A stretch of DNA of 64,000 bases. Source: Micromussa lordhowensis (taxonomy: Eukaryota > Cnidaria > Anthozoa > Scleractinia > Lobophylliidae). The DNA is taken from NCBI GenBank assembly GCA_964020085.1, contig OZ026596.1:40105443-40169442 (forward strand), read 5' to 3'. Position numbers and translations under genes: made by a program. Under the pieces are notes generated by a model. It ran no database searches. It was given only the letters and a program-made list of their open reading frames with translations, and was not told the DNA's origin. The stretch's first letter is position 1. Each line of letters starts with the position of its first letter. Of the stretch, positions 10,193 to 23,309 are shown one piece after another.

Positions 10193-11900
10193 CTCCAACA
10201 AGGGCATCATGTGGATACTTTTGGCATATTGACATTTCCCATTCGTCATGAATATTTTCAAATTCAGAAAGGGCATCTTGGGATAGGCTGTATTGCTTAC
10301 GTTCCACAAACACAGTTGTCATCTTGTCGCCCTCTTCAACACTGTAGGTTTCTTCCCCATCAATATATAAATCAGTTAGGAATTCAACTGAAAGTGATAA
10401 TTAATAACAAGTCAGTAACAACAACAATAACAAATTCAGTAATGACAATAATGAATAAAAGACAAACAAAAATGTAAAACCCCTTAAAGTATATCTAAGT
10501 ATAATAATTGTCAAACTTTCATTAAATAAATTTTATTTTAAGAGATGTGTTTTTTTCCTTAAGTTGTTTCAAGTAAGCAGATATGGTCATAATTACATGT
10601 TTATAAAATAATTTTGTCCTAAAAACATCTTGCACTTAAAATGGTCATGAAAAAATGAAACCAGTTAGGGTGTTTTTATATTAATTGTACTATTAACTGT
10701 AAGTTGTAATTGTGTGAGTCATTTTCTTTTTGTTATTTAAGTATCATTGTAATTGTGTTTGTCATAGTTAAAAAAAAACTAACTCATAGATATTTACCTA
10801 GTTGTTGTTGGAATTCATTTACTCTTTCAATTTCCTCTGCAGTCAACTGAGAATCTTTCATTCTACAGAGTACCGGTTCTGGGAATATCCACAGGATGCG
10901 TGATGTGAAGCCCTTTGCATTATTTTGAATATCCTCAATGATCGGCAATGCTGCTTGTGGCTGAGTAAATCCAACCATTGTGAATGTGGTTTGTGTCATT
11001 CGAAAATTTGCATTGCCACTGACTGTGAAATTGGAAATTGTGGAACAAATATAAAATTTCATTTTACTTATTTATTTTATACAACAGTCTAAGGAGATAG
11101 GATCAGTTGAAAGGTGAAGTCAGGTCGTATTTGAGGAATTGTCGTGGAGTAACACAGTATATGTAGTATATGTTTTTTTAGCAAGTGGTCTAGTCACAAA
11201 ACCACATTAATTACAATATGAGTTAGAGATTGAATTTAGTGTATGAGAGTATTTGCTAAAATTTTTATTTTGGCAAACTTTGATTTTAATATTGCATTTG
11301 CTTCTTAAAACAAAAGAGGACATATTGTTGGCTGTTTCCATTAACATTGGTCAAATTTATTACAAAATCCTGATCATGAAAAAAACAATCAGAAATTTTA
11401 ATTCTGTATTTGCTTCTTAAAACAAAAGAGTACACATCGTTGGCTGTTTCCATCAAGATTGTTCAATATTACAAAACCCTGACAATGGAAACAACAATCA
11501 GAATGCATGGTTCATCTTGCACATAACCCTTGTAGTTTTATGCAGCAACACACATAAATCAGTTTTTGTTGAAATAGGTGAATCTTAATAACTGGAAACT
11601 TACTAGTTTCTCTTGTTTTGGCCTTTCCTGTATACATCTGTAGGAAGTCTTGATATTCCTTTGTATCGGAGACCTGCATTTTCACTGAGGAATACATATT
11701 CATCGTTGAGAAGAATGATAGCAGCTCATCAAACAAAGCCATGCATCTCCCTCCAGCATTGGCCATAATCTCTCCCAGTTTGTCCCATGTACAGTGTGGC
11801 AGGAACACGGTCCTTGGTTGCATTCCTTTTGCAGCTGCTTTTAGTCTCACTTTCTCCATAATTTCAAATAAAAATTGGTGATAAGTGCTCTTGCATCTTT
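10193..11900 (-). CDS. DUF3987-like gene, three consecutive exons (partial)
   Basis: Three minus-strand exons are joined by GT-AG introns that all have phase 1: 11900-11604, 11022-10798 and 10387-10193. The first contains HCTWDKLGEIMANAGGRCMA and ALFDELLSFFSTMNMYSS, then DFLQMYTGKAKTRET. The second contains NFRMTQTTFTMVGFTQPQAA and GFTSRILWIFPEPVLCR. The third contains EEGDKMTTVFVERKQYSLS. This pattern (LFDE-L-FFS, then a VGFTQP block, then an SRILW-FP block) resembles the DUF3987 domain seen in primase/helicase-associated and mobile-element proteins. Function is unknown. The matching intron phases and intact frames argue for a real expressed gene. Upstream and downstream exons were not found. 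Confidence 0.6.
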
Positions 11901-12800
11901 CTACAGAAAATATTAAGGCAAATAAGGTAAGTTTATCATTTCACAAGCAATTGTTGTTGTATGTGGGCTTGTATGTATTGTTCATGTCTTAAGTCAATTG
12001 ATCAGCCACATGTTGAAAAACAACCAATTTTTTTTACTGTTATGAACTGTTTTTTTTTTTATTTTAAATGGAAAACAAGATTGTGATGATTAGACACTAT
12101 ATGTTAATACTGGTTAAAAGTAATATTTTCAAATTTCAGTATTATTGTGCAGAGCAATTGAAATTAGTGTACAACTATAACATTGACATTGCATGAGGGG
12201 TAGGAATTGAAATAAAGGGACAGTTTAGGGGGAATTGGTGAATAGTAATAGATTTGTTTAGAGGAAAACCTTGAAATTCTTTGGAATTCTTGATAGCAAA
12301 CCCACTTCTAACAGAAGTCAAGCCAACACATTTTTAACAAATCAGGGATTAACACAATATTAAATGTTGTGTTTCGAGGGAAGAACCTATTTAAAGGATT
12401 TTCTAGGAGTTAGATAACAAGGCCAGTTTACAGGGAATTGGGAGTGGGGGGGGGCTGATTTTAAATGAAATAGTCTTATACAAAGGTAGATAGCATTATT
12501 GCCCAAAATTTTCGGAGCCTAGCACTCATAGCCATTGATGTCTGGTGAAAGAGGTGTAACCCTTTTTGTAAGATAATGACACTTTCTGCTTAGGCACACA
12601 AAAAACTTTCGCGATTTAAATTACATGACAAGTTTCCTCTGTGTAGTTCACAGCTTTGCAGAATAAAATGTGATTTGGTAAAACCTTGCTGAACAGAACA
12701 CCCAAATTTAACAGCAATGCCTTCAATATTTGGGTAAGAATGTTATAAAATCTATGGTACCACAGAGTCATTTAAATAACAAGTGCGAGGATTTTTACCG
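11901..12800. other. Intronic or intergenic stretch
   Basis: AT-rich. No compatible upstream exon of the DUF3987-like gene was recognised. It must start in phase to end at phase 1 if the gene continues here. Confidence 0.3.
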
Positions 12801-12990
12801 AATTCGACGCTAGTTTTTTGAATTGATCCTGGCAGTCTGAAAACCTTGCAGGCAACCAAAGACCATACTCGTTGCAAACTGAAATATGACTAGTATCAAA
12901 TGAAAAATGGCGTCTAGCAAGTAGATCTTGACAGGCCCCTATTTTTCGCAAGATCGTAGATGTTGAGCTGTGACACCGACGGGCCGCCAT
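12801..12990 (-). CDS. Possible first coding exon (MAARRCHSST...)
   Basis: An ATG in a strong initiation context (TTCAAAGATGGCGG) opens about 63 codons to a candidate donor (TTCG|GTAAAA) near 12800. The protein has no recognised domain. It lies upstream of the DUF3987-like exons on the same strand, but it ends in phase 0 whereas the exon at 11900 needs phase 1. At least one more exon would be required between them, or this is a separate gene. Confidence 0.3.
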
Positions 12991-14704
12991 CTTTGAACTT
13001 TTGATGTGAGCGAAACAGGGGGGAGGTCAAGAGTGTATTGCATTGCGCATCCCTACTGCGTATAATTTTGCGCGTGATGGCTGCTTTTCGGCATCATTAC
13101 AACGAGTACGGCGACTTATCAATTTTTTCTCTGTTGCTTTGAAGTGGGTACTAAAGTTCTCTATGTAAAATAAATATAGGCCAATTTTAAGTGTTGAGTA
13201 AGAAACAATCATCTCAAATGTGAATTCCCTATTCAGGAAGCAATCGTGTCAATAATTATGGTGCTAATCAATCAAAACTTTTCAGCGATTTTTCGACTAT
13301 CTCGAATAATCCAGCAGATTTTAGAGGATTGTTGATAATTAGAAGCTTTTCGAAGATTTTTTAGTTTTACCGTAGACGTTCAAAGGTTGCAGAGGTTGCC
13401 ATTTAACTGTAGAATTAGAATTTGCGTACTCGCAGAATACAAGTCTCCCAATCTTGTGAACTGTCATTCGTTTTCTGTTTTTTTTAGTATGTTGATCAAT
13501 TGGTTTAATGCGGCTGGAATGTTTCTCACTAACAATTTGTATTAGAACTGCTTGATATTTTTTGCGATTAATAACTTTTCGTTGTGTAGAGTATCCGTCT
13601 AAGTAACAAGCTCCGCAAGGTTTACGTTATACTATGGACTGTTGGTAAGAAATGGATGCAATTCGTTTTAAGTCAGTGTGATTGGTCTTTGAACAAAAGA
13701 AGTTAACCATTGGTTTTTAAATTAAAGGGGCCGCCTTGGTGTAATTCACAAGGGACAATGTGTGAAGATTTTGTTCACTTTGACAACTTGAGAATTTAGG
13801 CTTTCTTTTACAGAGACAATGAACTTCAAACGGTTTCTACAATGCGTGTTGAATGAAGACGTTGTTGCAGCATGTTGATTTAAATTTACCTTTAGGGCGC
13901 TTAGAAAAATGGCGTGGCATGGATCACGTGCAAAGGACGTTGTTTCAGTTACTGATGATAATTTGGCGATAAGATTTCCATTTTTTCTTAATCCATTAGC
14001 CGAAACAATCATGCATTTTACGGGCTCTACACACGAATGTATATCGTTCTTTCTTCCAGGAGCGTAGGCAAACGAGTGTGATTCCTCGCCCTTTTATTCA
14101 TGGTTCGAAATAATCCTGCCATCACATAAAAATACATTGTTTATTTATGTACGATCGTAAACAAGTAAGCGCCTCACAAATTAAGCTTTTTTTTAAATTT
14201 CCCCCAAAATAAACGACTGTGTATCACATAATTCAATTGTATCTCAGTTAATCCAAGAAGCAAAACAAAAGCCGCTTCGCCACACATTCAATTTATCTAT
14301 TGATATTCCATGCGCCCCTAAAGAACCAAGTAGTACTAAACCAAGATGAAGTGGAACCTACATTTATTGAAATGATCTATAGCATGCGTAAAACCCAGTT
14401 ATTCGAAGGATTATGGAAACGGTGTTGGTTTAGCAGGATATTTCAAATAGGTTGATTTTTGCGACGCGATCAATTTTGATATGCCGGCGTCGTGTCAGGA
14501 TATAAAATATATTCGCGGAATTACAACCTTTCCATTACTCTGTTGACCATTGCCTTTTATTACAATTGGTGGCTCCTAAAGGAGCCTTTTTTTGTCTGCA
14601 GTGCAGGGTTTTTCTTCTTTTATGTTTTTTTTTTTGGTTTTCTTCTTTTCTTGAATGTGCTCTTTTACTGTCGGTGCTAAGGTGCTTCGTTGTTGGTGGT
14701 TGGT
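12991..14704. other. Long non-coding stretch
   Basis: Nothing recognisable beyond short ORFs without domains. Confidence 0.35.
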
Positions 14705-15099
14705 TTACTGTTTTGGTAGTCCGTTTAAGTATAGCAGCTTCCCATGATCCAGATCAAAATAAAACCACTGTTTTCTCTTCCCGTCTTCGTTATTTAAAAT
14801 GAAGTCGATTTGACGTGCCCGCTTTTCTGCTTTCTCTGGCGACCAAGTTTGCGATGTAAGGATCCACCTTAACATCAAGTTAGGTGAACAACCGTTCCCA
14901 AGCACGAAAAGCATGAGTTTAAATGTTCCAACATCTCCGATAGGCTTTGCCAAAAAGTCATTCGCATTTCTTCTGGCCATGTTTTTATTGGGAAGAACGC
15001 GTCACCGTTTATGACTTTGAAGAGTTCTGTCCTCTCCTGGGCAATTTCTCTTCGGGACAGATATCTTATAGTTTCACGATATTCACGCACTGCAGTCAT
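14705..15099 (-). pseudogene. Unrecognised conserved-looking ORF split by one frameshift
   Basis: An ATG at 15099 begins MTAVREYRETIRYLSRREIA, then ELFKVINGDAFFPIK. The coherent continuation, MARRNANDFLAKPIGDVGTF, VLGNGCSPNLMLRWIL, and KAEKRARQIDFILNN, lies in the next frame. The break falls at an A5 run (14985-14989; T5 on the plus strand), and one extra A would join the frames. Together they make about 130 aa of mixed alpha-helical, basic protein ending KLLYLNGLPKQ. The family is not recognised. The smooth sense of both halves suggests one real polypeptide, either recently broken or mis-sequenced. Confidence 0.4.
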
Positions 15100-15861
15100 C
15101 GTTTCAATGAATGAGTGTTTTCCGTGCTCTGATTATGGTTCCGTTGTCAAAGCAATAAGTGTGGTCATCATGTGATAACGCTTTGTTCATTTGACATATC
15201 TATTATTCTAGTTTTTCTCACCAAACGCATTGGCAAACACATTTATGATGACCTTTGTCGGAAACGGCATCATTATGTTATTGGGAATACGTCCTTTTCG
15301 CACCTCTGTGAAGGCGGGCATATACGCATGGATGGTGTGAAATGTGTGCGCTAATGGACGACTTGTTTGATGTTTTAATCTTTTGTTAAAAAAAATCAAC
15401 TGCCCTTTTACAATAATCAAAACGAAAAATGCAACGCAACCTATGGTCCTAACTTTTATTTCGGTAAACGATATGTTTGTACAGGTATTTATTGAAGTTG
15501 CACCCACGATTGTTTTTATTTCTGATTGTTACAGACAACCGTTGCGACATTTATATGGGTATTATAGCATTTCATCCTTGCATTATCGAGGGTGAGCAAT
15601 CATTTATTTTCGCGGCTTTAAATCACTATCTCGTAAGGTAACTCCAGTTCACAAAGTCTCGTCTCATTTGTTGTGATGTCGAGTACAATTCCTTCAATCA
15701 TGAGTCCTTCTCAGGGGATTTGGGAACAAGAGAACATGTCCATTTCCTTTTTGGGAACATGGGAAGAAACAAAATACAATACTAGCAACATAGAGGAAAA
15801 AGCATACCTCAGAAGACAGGGATGACCAAATCGCCGACCTTCTTTCAGGGGACAACTAACA
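15100..15861. other. Non-coding stretch
   Basis: No gene recognised. Confidence 0.3.
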
Positions 15862-16025
15862 CATGGAATATTTAGTTGAGAATAAGGGAAAAGGACCCCA
15901 CCTCCTCCTGGGAGGGTCTCCTTCTAATCCTCCCTGAAAACATGGAGAATGTAGGTGAGAATAAGGGAGAAGGACCCACCTCCTCCTGGGAGGGGCTCGT
16001 TCTAAACCTCCCTTAACAGATGGAG
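15862..16025. repeat. Two-copy tandem repeat, about 75 bp unit
   Basis: The segment containing GAGAATAAGGG-AAAGGACCC-ACCTCCTCCTGGGAGG is present twice in succession, each followed by CTCCTTCTAA or CTCGTTCTAA and CCTCCCT. Non-coding. Confidence 0.65.
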
Positions 16026-16451
16026 GTCAATTGAGACATGTAAAAAGTCTTATATACTTAAGCTGATTGTGTTTGAAGACCATATTAAACTTCAATAACA
16101 GAATACGATTGTGTTGCATAGAAATAGGAATTAATTTTCACGACGATATTGGTTTGCGATGTTAAAAGTTATGGCTTACGTGTTTTTTTTTACATGACAC
16201 ATAACAAAGCGCGCAATAGTGCTTTCCACAATTACAATTTGAAGGTCAATTTTCTACAAATAGCTTAGTAATTTTTTTGCTTATATAGACAATTTCTAAT
16301 TTTGATTATGGGAAATTTACTAATCAAAAAAGAAGCGAAAGACTGCAGGTCAAACTCGTTGCTATCGAAACAGCTTGTCAACAAACCACTTCCTCTCAAC
16401 CTGAAGTCGAGGCTCAACACTTAATTCAACTGTGATACTTCCAAACGTAAA

Positions 16452-19400
16452 ATGTCGGATTTGCTGAATAATTACACGCGTTTATCAAGACTGCAGTTTG
16501 TATTGAGCACAATTGGAGATATCTTCTCGAAGACAGTGAAGTTTGCGGCAATCGTAGAGCAATATGTATACCATGAACAACCGACTGAAGCAGAAAAACC
16601 AAGCGACGATGTTGCCATATTTTCTGCGGAAACAAGGACTTTGCGATTCCTTCACTCAGAAATGTTCATTTCTGAAAAAGATCGCTTTCGCGAATTTCAT
16701 GATTACACCGTGATGTGCGGGCAACCTATGGCAACAGTGCTTCTGTCACCCCAAGATGTCTGCAAGAACTGCCATAAACAGTTATCTTTGGATCCAAATC
16801 CTCACCCAATTGTTATTTACAGCTTGAACAAAGGAATGTATTTGGGTTGCCGCTTGACTAAGTTTTGTAGAAAATGTAAATTGCACCAGCATTACGGTTA
16901 TTTCACACAAGGCAATGACAAGAGCTACGCCCAAGATGTTCTTGATCTTCCCTTTATGTTATCTTCCGAAGATATTGCTTTTGATATTGAACTTTTAAAA
17001 GATTGCAGTAACCTCTTAGTGATTGGAGCAACACCTTTCAGCACTTATGCCTCCTCATACAACAGGCGATTTGGATACAACAAGACAGAAAGAAGTGAAC
17101 AAAATGGCACGACAGTTAAAAGAATGAAACGGTAAGTGATATTATATCTAATGATAGACTACCTATTTCTTTGGTGGTGCATTTGCAGCTAAACAAATAT
17201 CAGTGACAAACTAAAGATAAGCTACAATTCAATTGAAAAGTGGTTTCAAAAATTAATGCCTCTTTTTCTTATGACTTAACTAAAAAATAAAATAATGATA
17301 ATAATAATAATAATTACAAAGGTGATTAACAATTATGCACTGAAGTGATACTGAATAATAGTAATATTTAGCAATGAACATACTCATAGTAATCCAAGAC
17401 CTTGTTTAATGTCAAGCGTACATGTATGTTTGCAACTCATAACCAATGCAAGAGGCCATTTGGTTTTTCATAGGGGTTCTTATGTGATTAGTATTGGGTA
17501 ATTACCAAAAAATAGCCATCAGGGCACATAACATTACTATTTAGTTAAAGGAGGAAGTGTGTATTTATACACTGCACGTATCAAATCTTTTCTCATGGCA
17601 GTGTACAATTCTTACAAGTGAGATCAAATGTCACCATGTGAAGGTGTCTCTGGCTACCACTATCTGTTCATATTTGATCTCACTTACCCACCTGACCCAT
17701 GCATGAAATGTAAGATGAAACTAGGGATAGACCACCACACTGGGCACTATGTGGCCTACTGCTTTCGATAAGGATGCGAGTTTTTTAGCATTCCCTGCTA
17801 ACCATGTAACACTGAAGATGCAGAATACGGGGCTTATGGTGTATAGTCTTAATCCGCAAGACTTGAATGTCTAAACATTTGCAGTTGCCAAAAAAAAACA
17901 AACAAAATGTAATTACAAAGGCAGCACATTCTTCTCATAACCCCGAGTGCTGGTTTGGTATGGGGCTTTAACGGTCGACCTCCTGCACAGCAGACCGGTG
18001 CTCTACCAACTGAGCTAACTAGGCTTTTCTACTTATTGTCCAATATTGCTGTAAATTATGAGATGAACTTAATCTCAAGGAATTTATTGACAATATCATG
18101 ATTAATACCCTTTAGCTTGGAATCAAGTTATTTCAACAATTACTATGGAATAACACTTTCTTTATTGTGGTCTACAAATACAGGGACAATGCAACTACTT
18201 TCACAAAGATTGAACCTGGACCGTCGCCGTTTGGAAGAAGGTTTTTTCCAGTATGCTTGTTTGGAAACTATCCAAAAACACAACTTGTGGCAAGATCTTC
18301 CACTGCTACCAACAGACCGAAACAAGTTGCTTGAAAATGTTACAAAGAAATTCAGCGAAGCCTTTTTGGATAAATGGAGAGGTAAACTAGTGAACTGCTT
18401 TATGATTATTAGTAAGGAAAAAAACCATTGAAGTTCATCATTATACATAGTCCCAGAGGAGTAAGAATATGTTGCCTAATAAAGAACTAAGAAGGAAACT
18501 AAACTTAGCCTATAGAGGCGCCAATTGATACAATCGTTCTTACTGATAATTAGTGATTGTTTCAATCCACTCCCCATTGTATGACATGTATGTAATATAT
18601 GTTTAGTATTATCCTTCCCCTCCCCCTGCAACATCAACCTCCTATAAACCCTATAAACATATCCAGGTACTTTCTGTTTTATGGCCTATATTCTTCTTCA
18701 AAGAAAATTTTGTAAAAAAAACTGTAACAAAAAAAATGCTACTAACATTTAATCCAGTATCACCATCCGAGTTAAGTTTTGTAAAATGAACCAATTTTTT
18801 AATTGGTTAAATTGATTTGTAAATATTTCTTAGATCACTCTTGCAAAACCCCTGGTTGTCAGAATGTCATTGTCCTAGATGGCAACATGAAAAATGCCAG
18901 GCAGGTATGCATGGTAAAAGATGCAGGGGAACTTCATTTTTCTACATTACCAGGAACAGTATCAATTGGTAAGTTAAGAAACCATAAATTAAATGTTAAT
19001 AACTGATTACCAGTAACCAAAACACATTCATACTAGTTTGCATAATCTGCAAATCAAGACCCATGATCTGTAATTTAATTCATAACATTTAAAGGCAATG
19101 TCATTAGTATGTGGCTAAAATTTTGAACTCATCAATGTCAACAAAAAAGTTTTATCCGTTTAAAATTACAAATATTGCTCCAAAAAATGAGCCAAGGCCA
19201 CAATGCTGGGAAATGACTGCTGTTAACAGTGGGGCTCTTACTAATTGTGTGGAAAATAATGTATGTACAGACAATGGGGCCATAGTGGAGTTACTGTAAG
19301 TATAGATACATGTAGCTTTGCATTACTATTGGCACTAAGGAAGTACAAGCTACTAACTTAATTTATAATGATTATTATTTAAAAGGTTGTCAAAACACAC

Positions 19401-22286
19401 CAGCAAAAGCATCACGCTACTGTACAGACCACAATCACACAGCAATGGTGTTTCGCAATGATGACGCAGATAGTCCCAGTCAAACCACAAGTACTACTGA
19501 ATTTAACACACCTGGTTCATTGATTGTTAAAATAATCAATCAAAAGACTACAAGACAAGGAATCATTTATGAGGTATTAAATAAACTTTTATTGCTGCAG
19601 TTGAATGTTATGCTTTTCATCCAAACCTAAATGATTTAATAGGTACTTCCCTGCCCTTCTTTCCTATTCACTGTTACTTGGATGGTATACAATATGGACT
19701 GTTGATTCAAATAAATATTTTCTGTAATTAGGTTTTGTGGGCAGATGGTCGCATAAGCTGGATAAAAGAACCCAACCTACCACAAAAGATACAAGAATGC
19801 CTTACAAAAGGAGAAACCTACATGCAAAAGGTTATCTCCTTGCATGAATTTGAACAAAGACGTTCTGAATACCAAGCGCACATAACAACAACAGGAAACT
19901 CAACAAAGTCATATGACACTCACCACTTCACCCCTGCAGTTAAAAGGTGCATTACCAAATTAGTAAACATAAGTATTAATAGTTGAAAACAAAATGCCCA
20001 ATTGATATGGAATGTCATTTTATACTTACAAAATTTCAATTTAGAGTTAACTTTAAGAAATGATCCAGAATTGACTGTTCAACTTGCGTTTTACATTTAA
20101 CTTGCCCAAAAGGAAACAAACCATAACATTTCAGTGATAACTGTTGAAATACACTAGTAACAAATAGTGTAATTGATTTCGTTGAATTCAAGTGGTATAG
20201 CCATAACCATAACTTCTTAAATGGCTTAACAATAGGTGTTTTTTTTTCATATAACAACAGCATCACTTTAAGTAATATTACCTTTTTGTTTTTTTCAATT
20301 TACAGTTCAGGATTTGCCATTGAAACACATCAAGACAACACAATACAAGAAAGTGATGGCAATCAAAGGAAAATAAAATGTGGAACAGAGAAGGGAAATC
20401 ACAAGGCAAAAAAATCATAGGACAGCAGGTACTACATGTAAATGGTTCAACCAGTGAACAGTGGACCACAAAAAGCAAAGAGTAATTTTGATTGTTGGAA
20501 CAGTACAGACCCATAAATTTTGCAATACTTTTAAAATTTTACAGGTATCCTTGCAATAGCAAAACCATGTTCAATAGACTGTTGTGGATATCAAATAATT
20601 ATTTGGATCAGTGAGTAAATCTCAAGTGTATGCACATCTGCATGAACTTATCCAGAAACCAGCAATGGAAACTATTGGTATGGTCCCATTTTTATTGCTT
20701 TATGTACCATCCCTACTCACATGCCATTATCTTTTTCTTGACAAGTTAATTACAACTCTTTAACACTTACCTAGATCAAACACCCAATTATTTTAGTTAA
20801 CAGCAGCTAGTCAATGGGGCCCCAAAATAAATAAAATTGCCTCAGTATAAAAACAATAACATACACAAAAGCAAATTCAAAACCATGTGTACCATCCCTA
20901 GTCCCATGGCAATATCTTGTTCCTAATAGGTTAATTACAACTTGTTAACACTTACCTAGATCAAACACCAAAATATTTTAACAGCAGCCGGTCAATGGGG
21001 CCCCAAAATACATCAAATTGCCTCGGTATAAAAGCAATAACATACGCAAAACCAAATTCAAAACCATAAATACAGTAAAGTAATTTTCTACAAAAAGTTA
21101 AGGCTGACTGTGACTGTAGTCCCTATATTGGCAATAATGTCATCATCATAGTAAGTGCCACCGATTGTACATATTTATCTGTAATACAAAAGAGTTGTGA
21201 AAGCACCTATAAAACAAAATGATAATTTAATATATAGATCTAATTACAACTCTTTAATAATTATTATATTACTTTGAAAGTGAAACTGACTCATGATACC
21301 TGTTTTACTCCCAGACACAATATGTTACGATGATGCTTGTCATCTAAAAAAATTTGCTCTGAATCCGAAACGAAGTGATTTAACTGCCATCTCTAAGAAG
21401 ATGTCACAAATGGATATGGTTTGTGATAAATTTCACTTCAAAAACCATGTTGATGCTTGGTGCAAGAAACACTGCAATCCATACACTTGTGCCAATTTGA
21501 AGGTATGAATGTCTTTCAGGCCTCCATTCATAAAAACTATCCCCCATTTCTTTATTTTTTAAGGTTCTCCTTCATTCTAATTACCAACATTGATTGATAA
21601 CATTTTTATACAATAAATGAAAGCAATTAGTACCTTTTACAACCCTATCTATGTGAAATAAATAACATTATGATAAGAAACTTTATCCCAGCCTAATGAA
21701 ACTGGAATTTATCGCATTTAACAAAAGTATAATAAATAAAGACAAGACATTCCATACAAATTTAACCCAATGCCCTCACTAAACTGAAAACCTACATTTT
21801 GATATATTAAAATGAATCTCTGAGTTTACAAATGCTTTTGTTCACCACTAACACAACATACTTACAATCAGTGACTTGGCCATATGGATATAAATTTCTG
21901 GGTCATTATCCTTATAAATTCCTTCCCATCTAAATAATAAGTTACAACTTGTTTATTGCCATTCAGTTTCTTACAAACATTGCTTCCCACTATAAATAAT
22001 TACAAAGTAAGCACTATATGCCTTATCCGCCTTCTGACGCCATGAGAAATGATGATGATGATGAAGCACTATAAAAACAAATTAACAAAATAAAAGGGAA
22101 GGTTATTAACTACATTTATATTTTTCCTTTCAGAACATCAACACCGAAGTGTGCGAACAGCTCTTCAGTTGGTTGTCAAAATATGCAACAATGACAAAAC
22201 ATATGAATCGTTGGCGATTTCTCTTCCTAATGTTGTACTTGGTAGACAACCACAATGAAGACATAAACAAAGGAGCAAATTGGTGA
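16452..22286 (+). CDS. KDZ-type transposase-like gene with cysteine clusters and chromo-like domain, nine exons
   Basis: Inferred exons: 16452-17131, 18209-18381, 18834-18968, 19386-19573, 19732-19946, 20306-20428, 20545-20677, 21315-21502 and 22134-22286, all with GT-AG borders. Intron phases agree except across two 1-nt discrepancies. Exon 1 has a Cys cluster (CKNCHKQLSL; FCRKCKLHQHYGYF). Exon 2 has LNLDRRRLEEGFFQYACLE. Exons 3-4 have HSCKTPGCQNVIVLDGNMKN and GCQNTPAKASRYCTDH, like the CxC clusters that accompany KDZ transposases. Exon 5 has EVLWADGRISWIKEPNL, chromo-like. Exons 8-9 have YDDACHLKKF, KFHFKNHVDAWC and NTEVCEQLFSWLSKYA, KDZ-core hallmarks. About 660 aa. One extra base in the A7 run at 20408-20414 and another around 20600-20615 break the frame, so this copy is either a young pseudogene or mis-sequenced. 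Whether it is mobile or domesticated cannot be told. No terminal repeats were identified around it. Confidence 0.72.
17965..18024 (-). repeat. tRNA-derived SINE-like fragment
   Basis: On the minus strand, TTAGCTCAGTTGGTAGAGCA matches a tRNA 5' half with an A box (18017-18006). It is followed by an anticodon-arm-like GTCTGCTGTGCAGGAGGTCG and a decayed B box. It sits inside intron 1 of the KDZ-type gene. Folding as a functional tRNA is not supported. Confidence 0.5.
20703..21068. repeat. Intronic tandem duplication, about 185 bp unit
   Basis: TGTACCATCCCTA starts at about 20703 and again at about 20889. Both copies proceed through ACACTTACCTAGATCAAACA, CAATGGGGCCCCAAAATA and AAATTCAAAACCAT, roughly 90 percent alike by eye. 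It lies in the intron between exons 7 and 8 of the KDZ-type gene. Confidence 0.8.
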
Positions 22287-23309
22287 TCACCGTGTATTTG
22301 AACATCACAAAGAGATTGTCATTTTGCAGTTATGTACATTGTTGTAAAGCCCTTGAGTTAGAAGGCTGAAGAAGACACTGTTTCCATAAAAACACTTCAG
22401 TTTTTGTAGTATAAATACTAATTCCGTCCTTTCATACATACACTTTGCCTTGATATGTAAATTCTTATGTTCTTGTTCCCACTAGTTTCTAGTTTTTGTC
22501 ATGGCAAAGCCAATCCCAACCTCGCTTTCACACAACAACATCTCGTTACATTTCACACAATTATAAAAATTGTCATGGTCTATTACAAAGAACTCCATAC
22601 ATAATTAGGAAATTTATTGAAACTGCATATTGTGTAAATATCAGAAGCCCGTGATTGCACTCATGTAAGCACTTCTAAGCTCGTTTAACAATCATTTTTT
22701 GGATAAGAGCATTCCGCTCCATTTTTAACACCACAATAACACTTATGTAAAAAAAGACAAATGGAAATATACAATACAACACCATTTGATGGCCTTTACC
22801 TGCTGTGTGCCACGTGATGAACTAATCCTGCTGCTACAAGTAATCGAATATATAAAAATCCCGATTGAAATCATTCTCTACCCTTTTTAATTACTTGGAA
22901 ATGCATAATATTACTAGGTATACCTATCGATAGAGTGCCAACGAGCAAATAATTTGTGCTATAATAAGGGGTTTATTAATGCAGCATAACGGATTTTTGG
23001 TTCTCTTCTGTTGCAAACATTACCAAGAGAATTACCGGCAGGTAACGTTTGTCACGCAATCCCTGAATATCAAGAGTATTGGAATGTATCGCTGCTCGGT
23101 CGAACTTTCAGTTCAATATGATGGGCAAAGACAAAGAGAAAGTGAACACGCTAGTTTGATTGTTGAACACAACTCGTTTAATTCTGTGGCAAAACAGATC
23201 CGATTTGTATCACTGCTAAACAAATGCCACCTGACATTTCGTGAACTTAAAATCAAAACCCCCATGCGTACAGCTTGTTACTAAATTGAAAGAAATGGCC
23301 GCAATTAAC
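22287..23309. other. Downstream flank of the KDZ-type gene
   Basis: AT-rich. ORF 22979-23284 lacks any recognised domain. No clear terminator or inverted terminal repeat of a transposon was recognised. Confidence 0.3.

Noticed and set aside
19111..19299. Candidate extra exon of the KDZ-type gene
   Set aside because: It has a GTAAGT-like donor, but the neighbouring exons (ending 18968 and starting 19386) join in phase without it, and its phase would break the chain.
22058..22075. Possible CRISPR-like or functional repeat
   Set aside because: It is a short GATGAT simple repeat. No array with regular spacers exists in the window.
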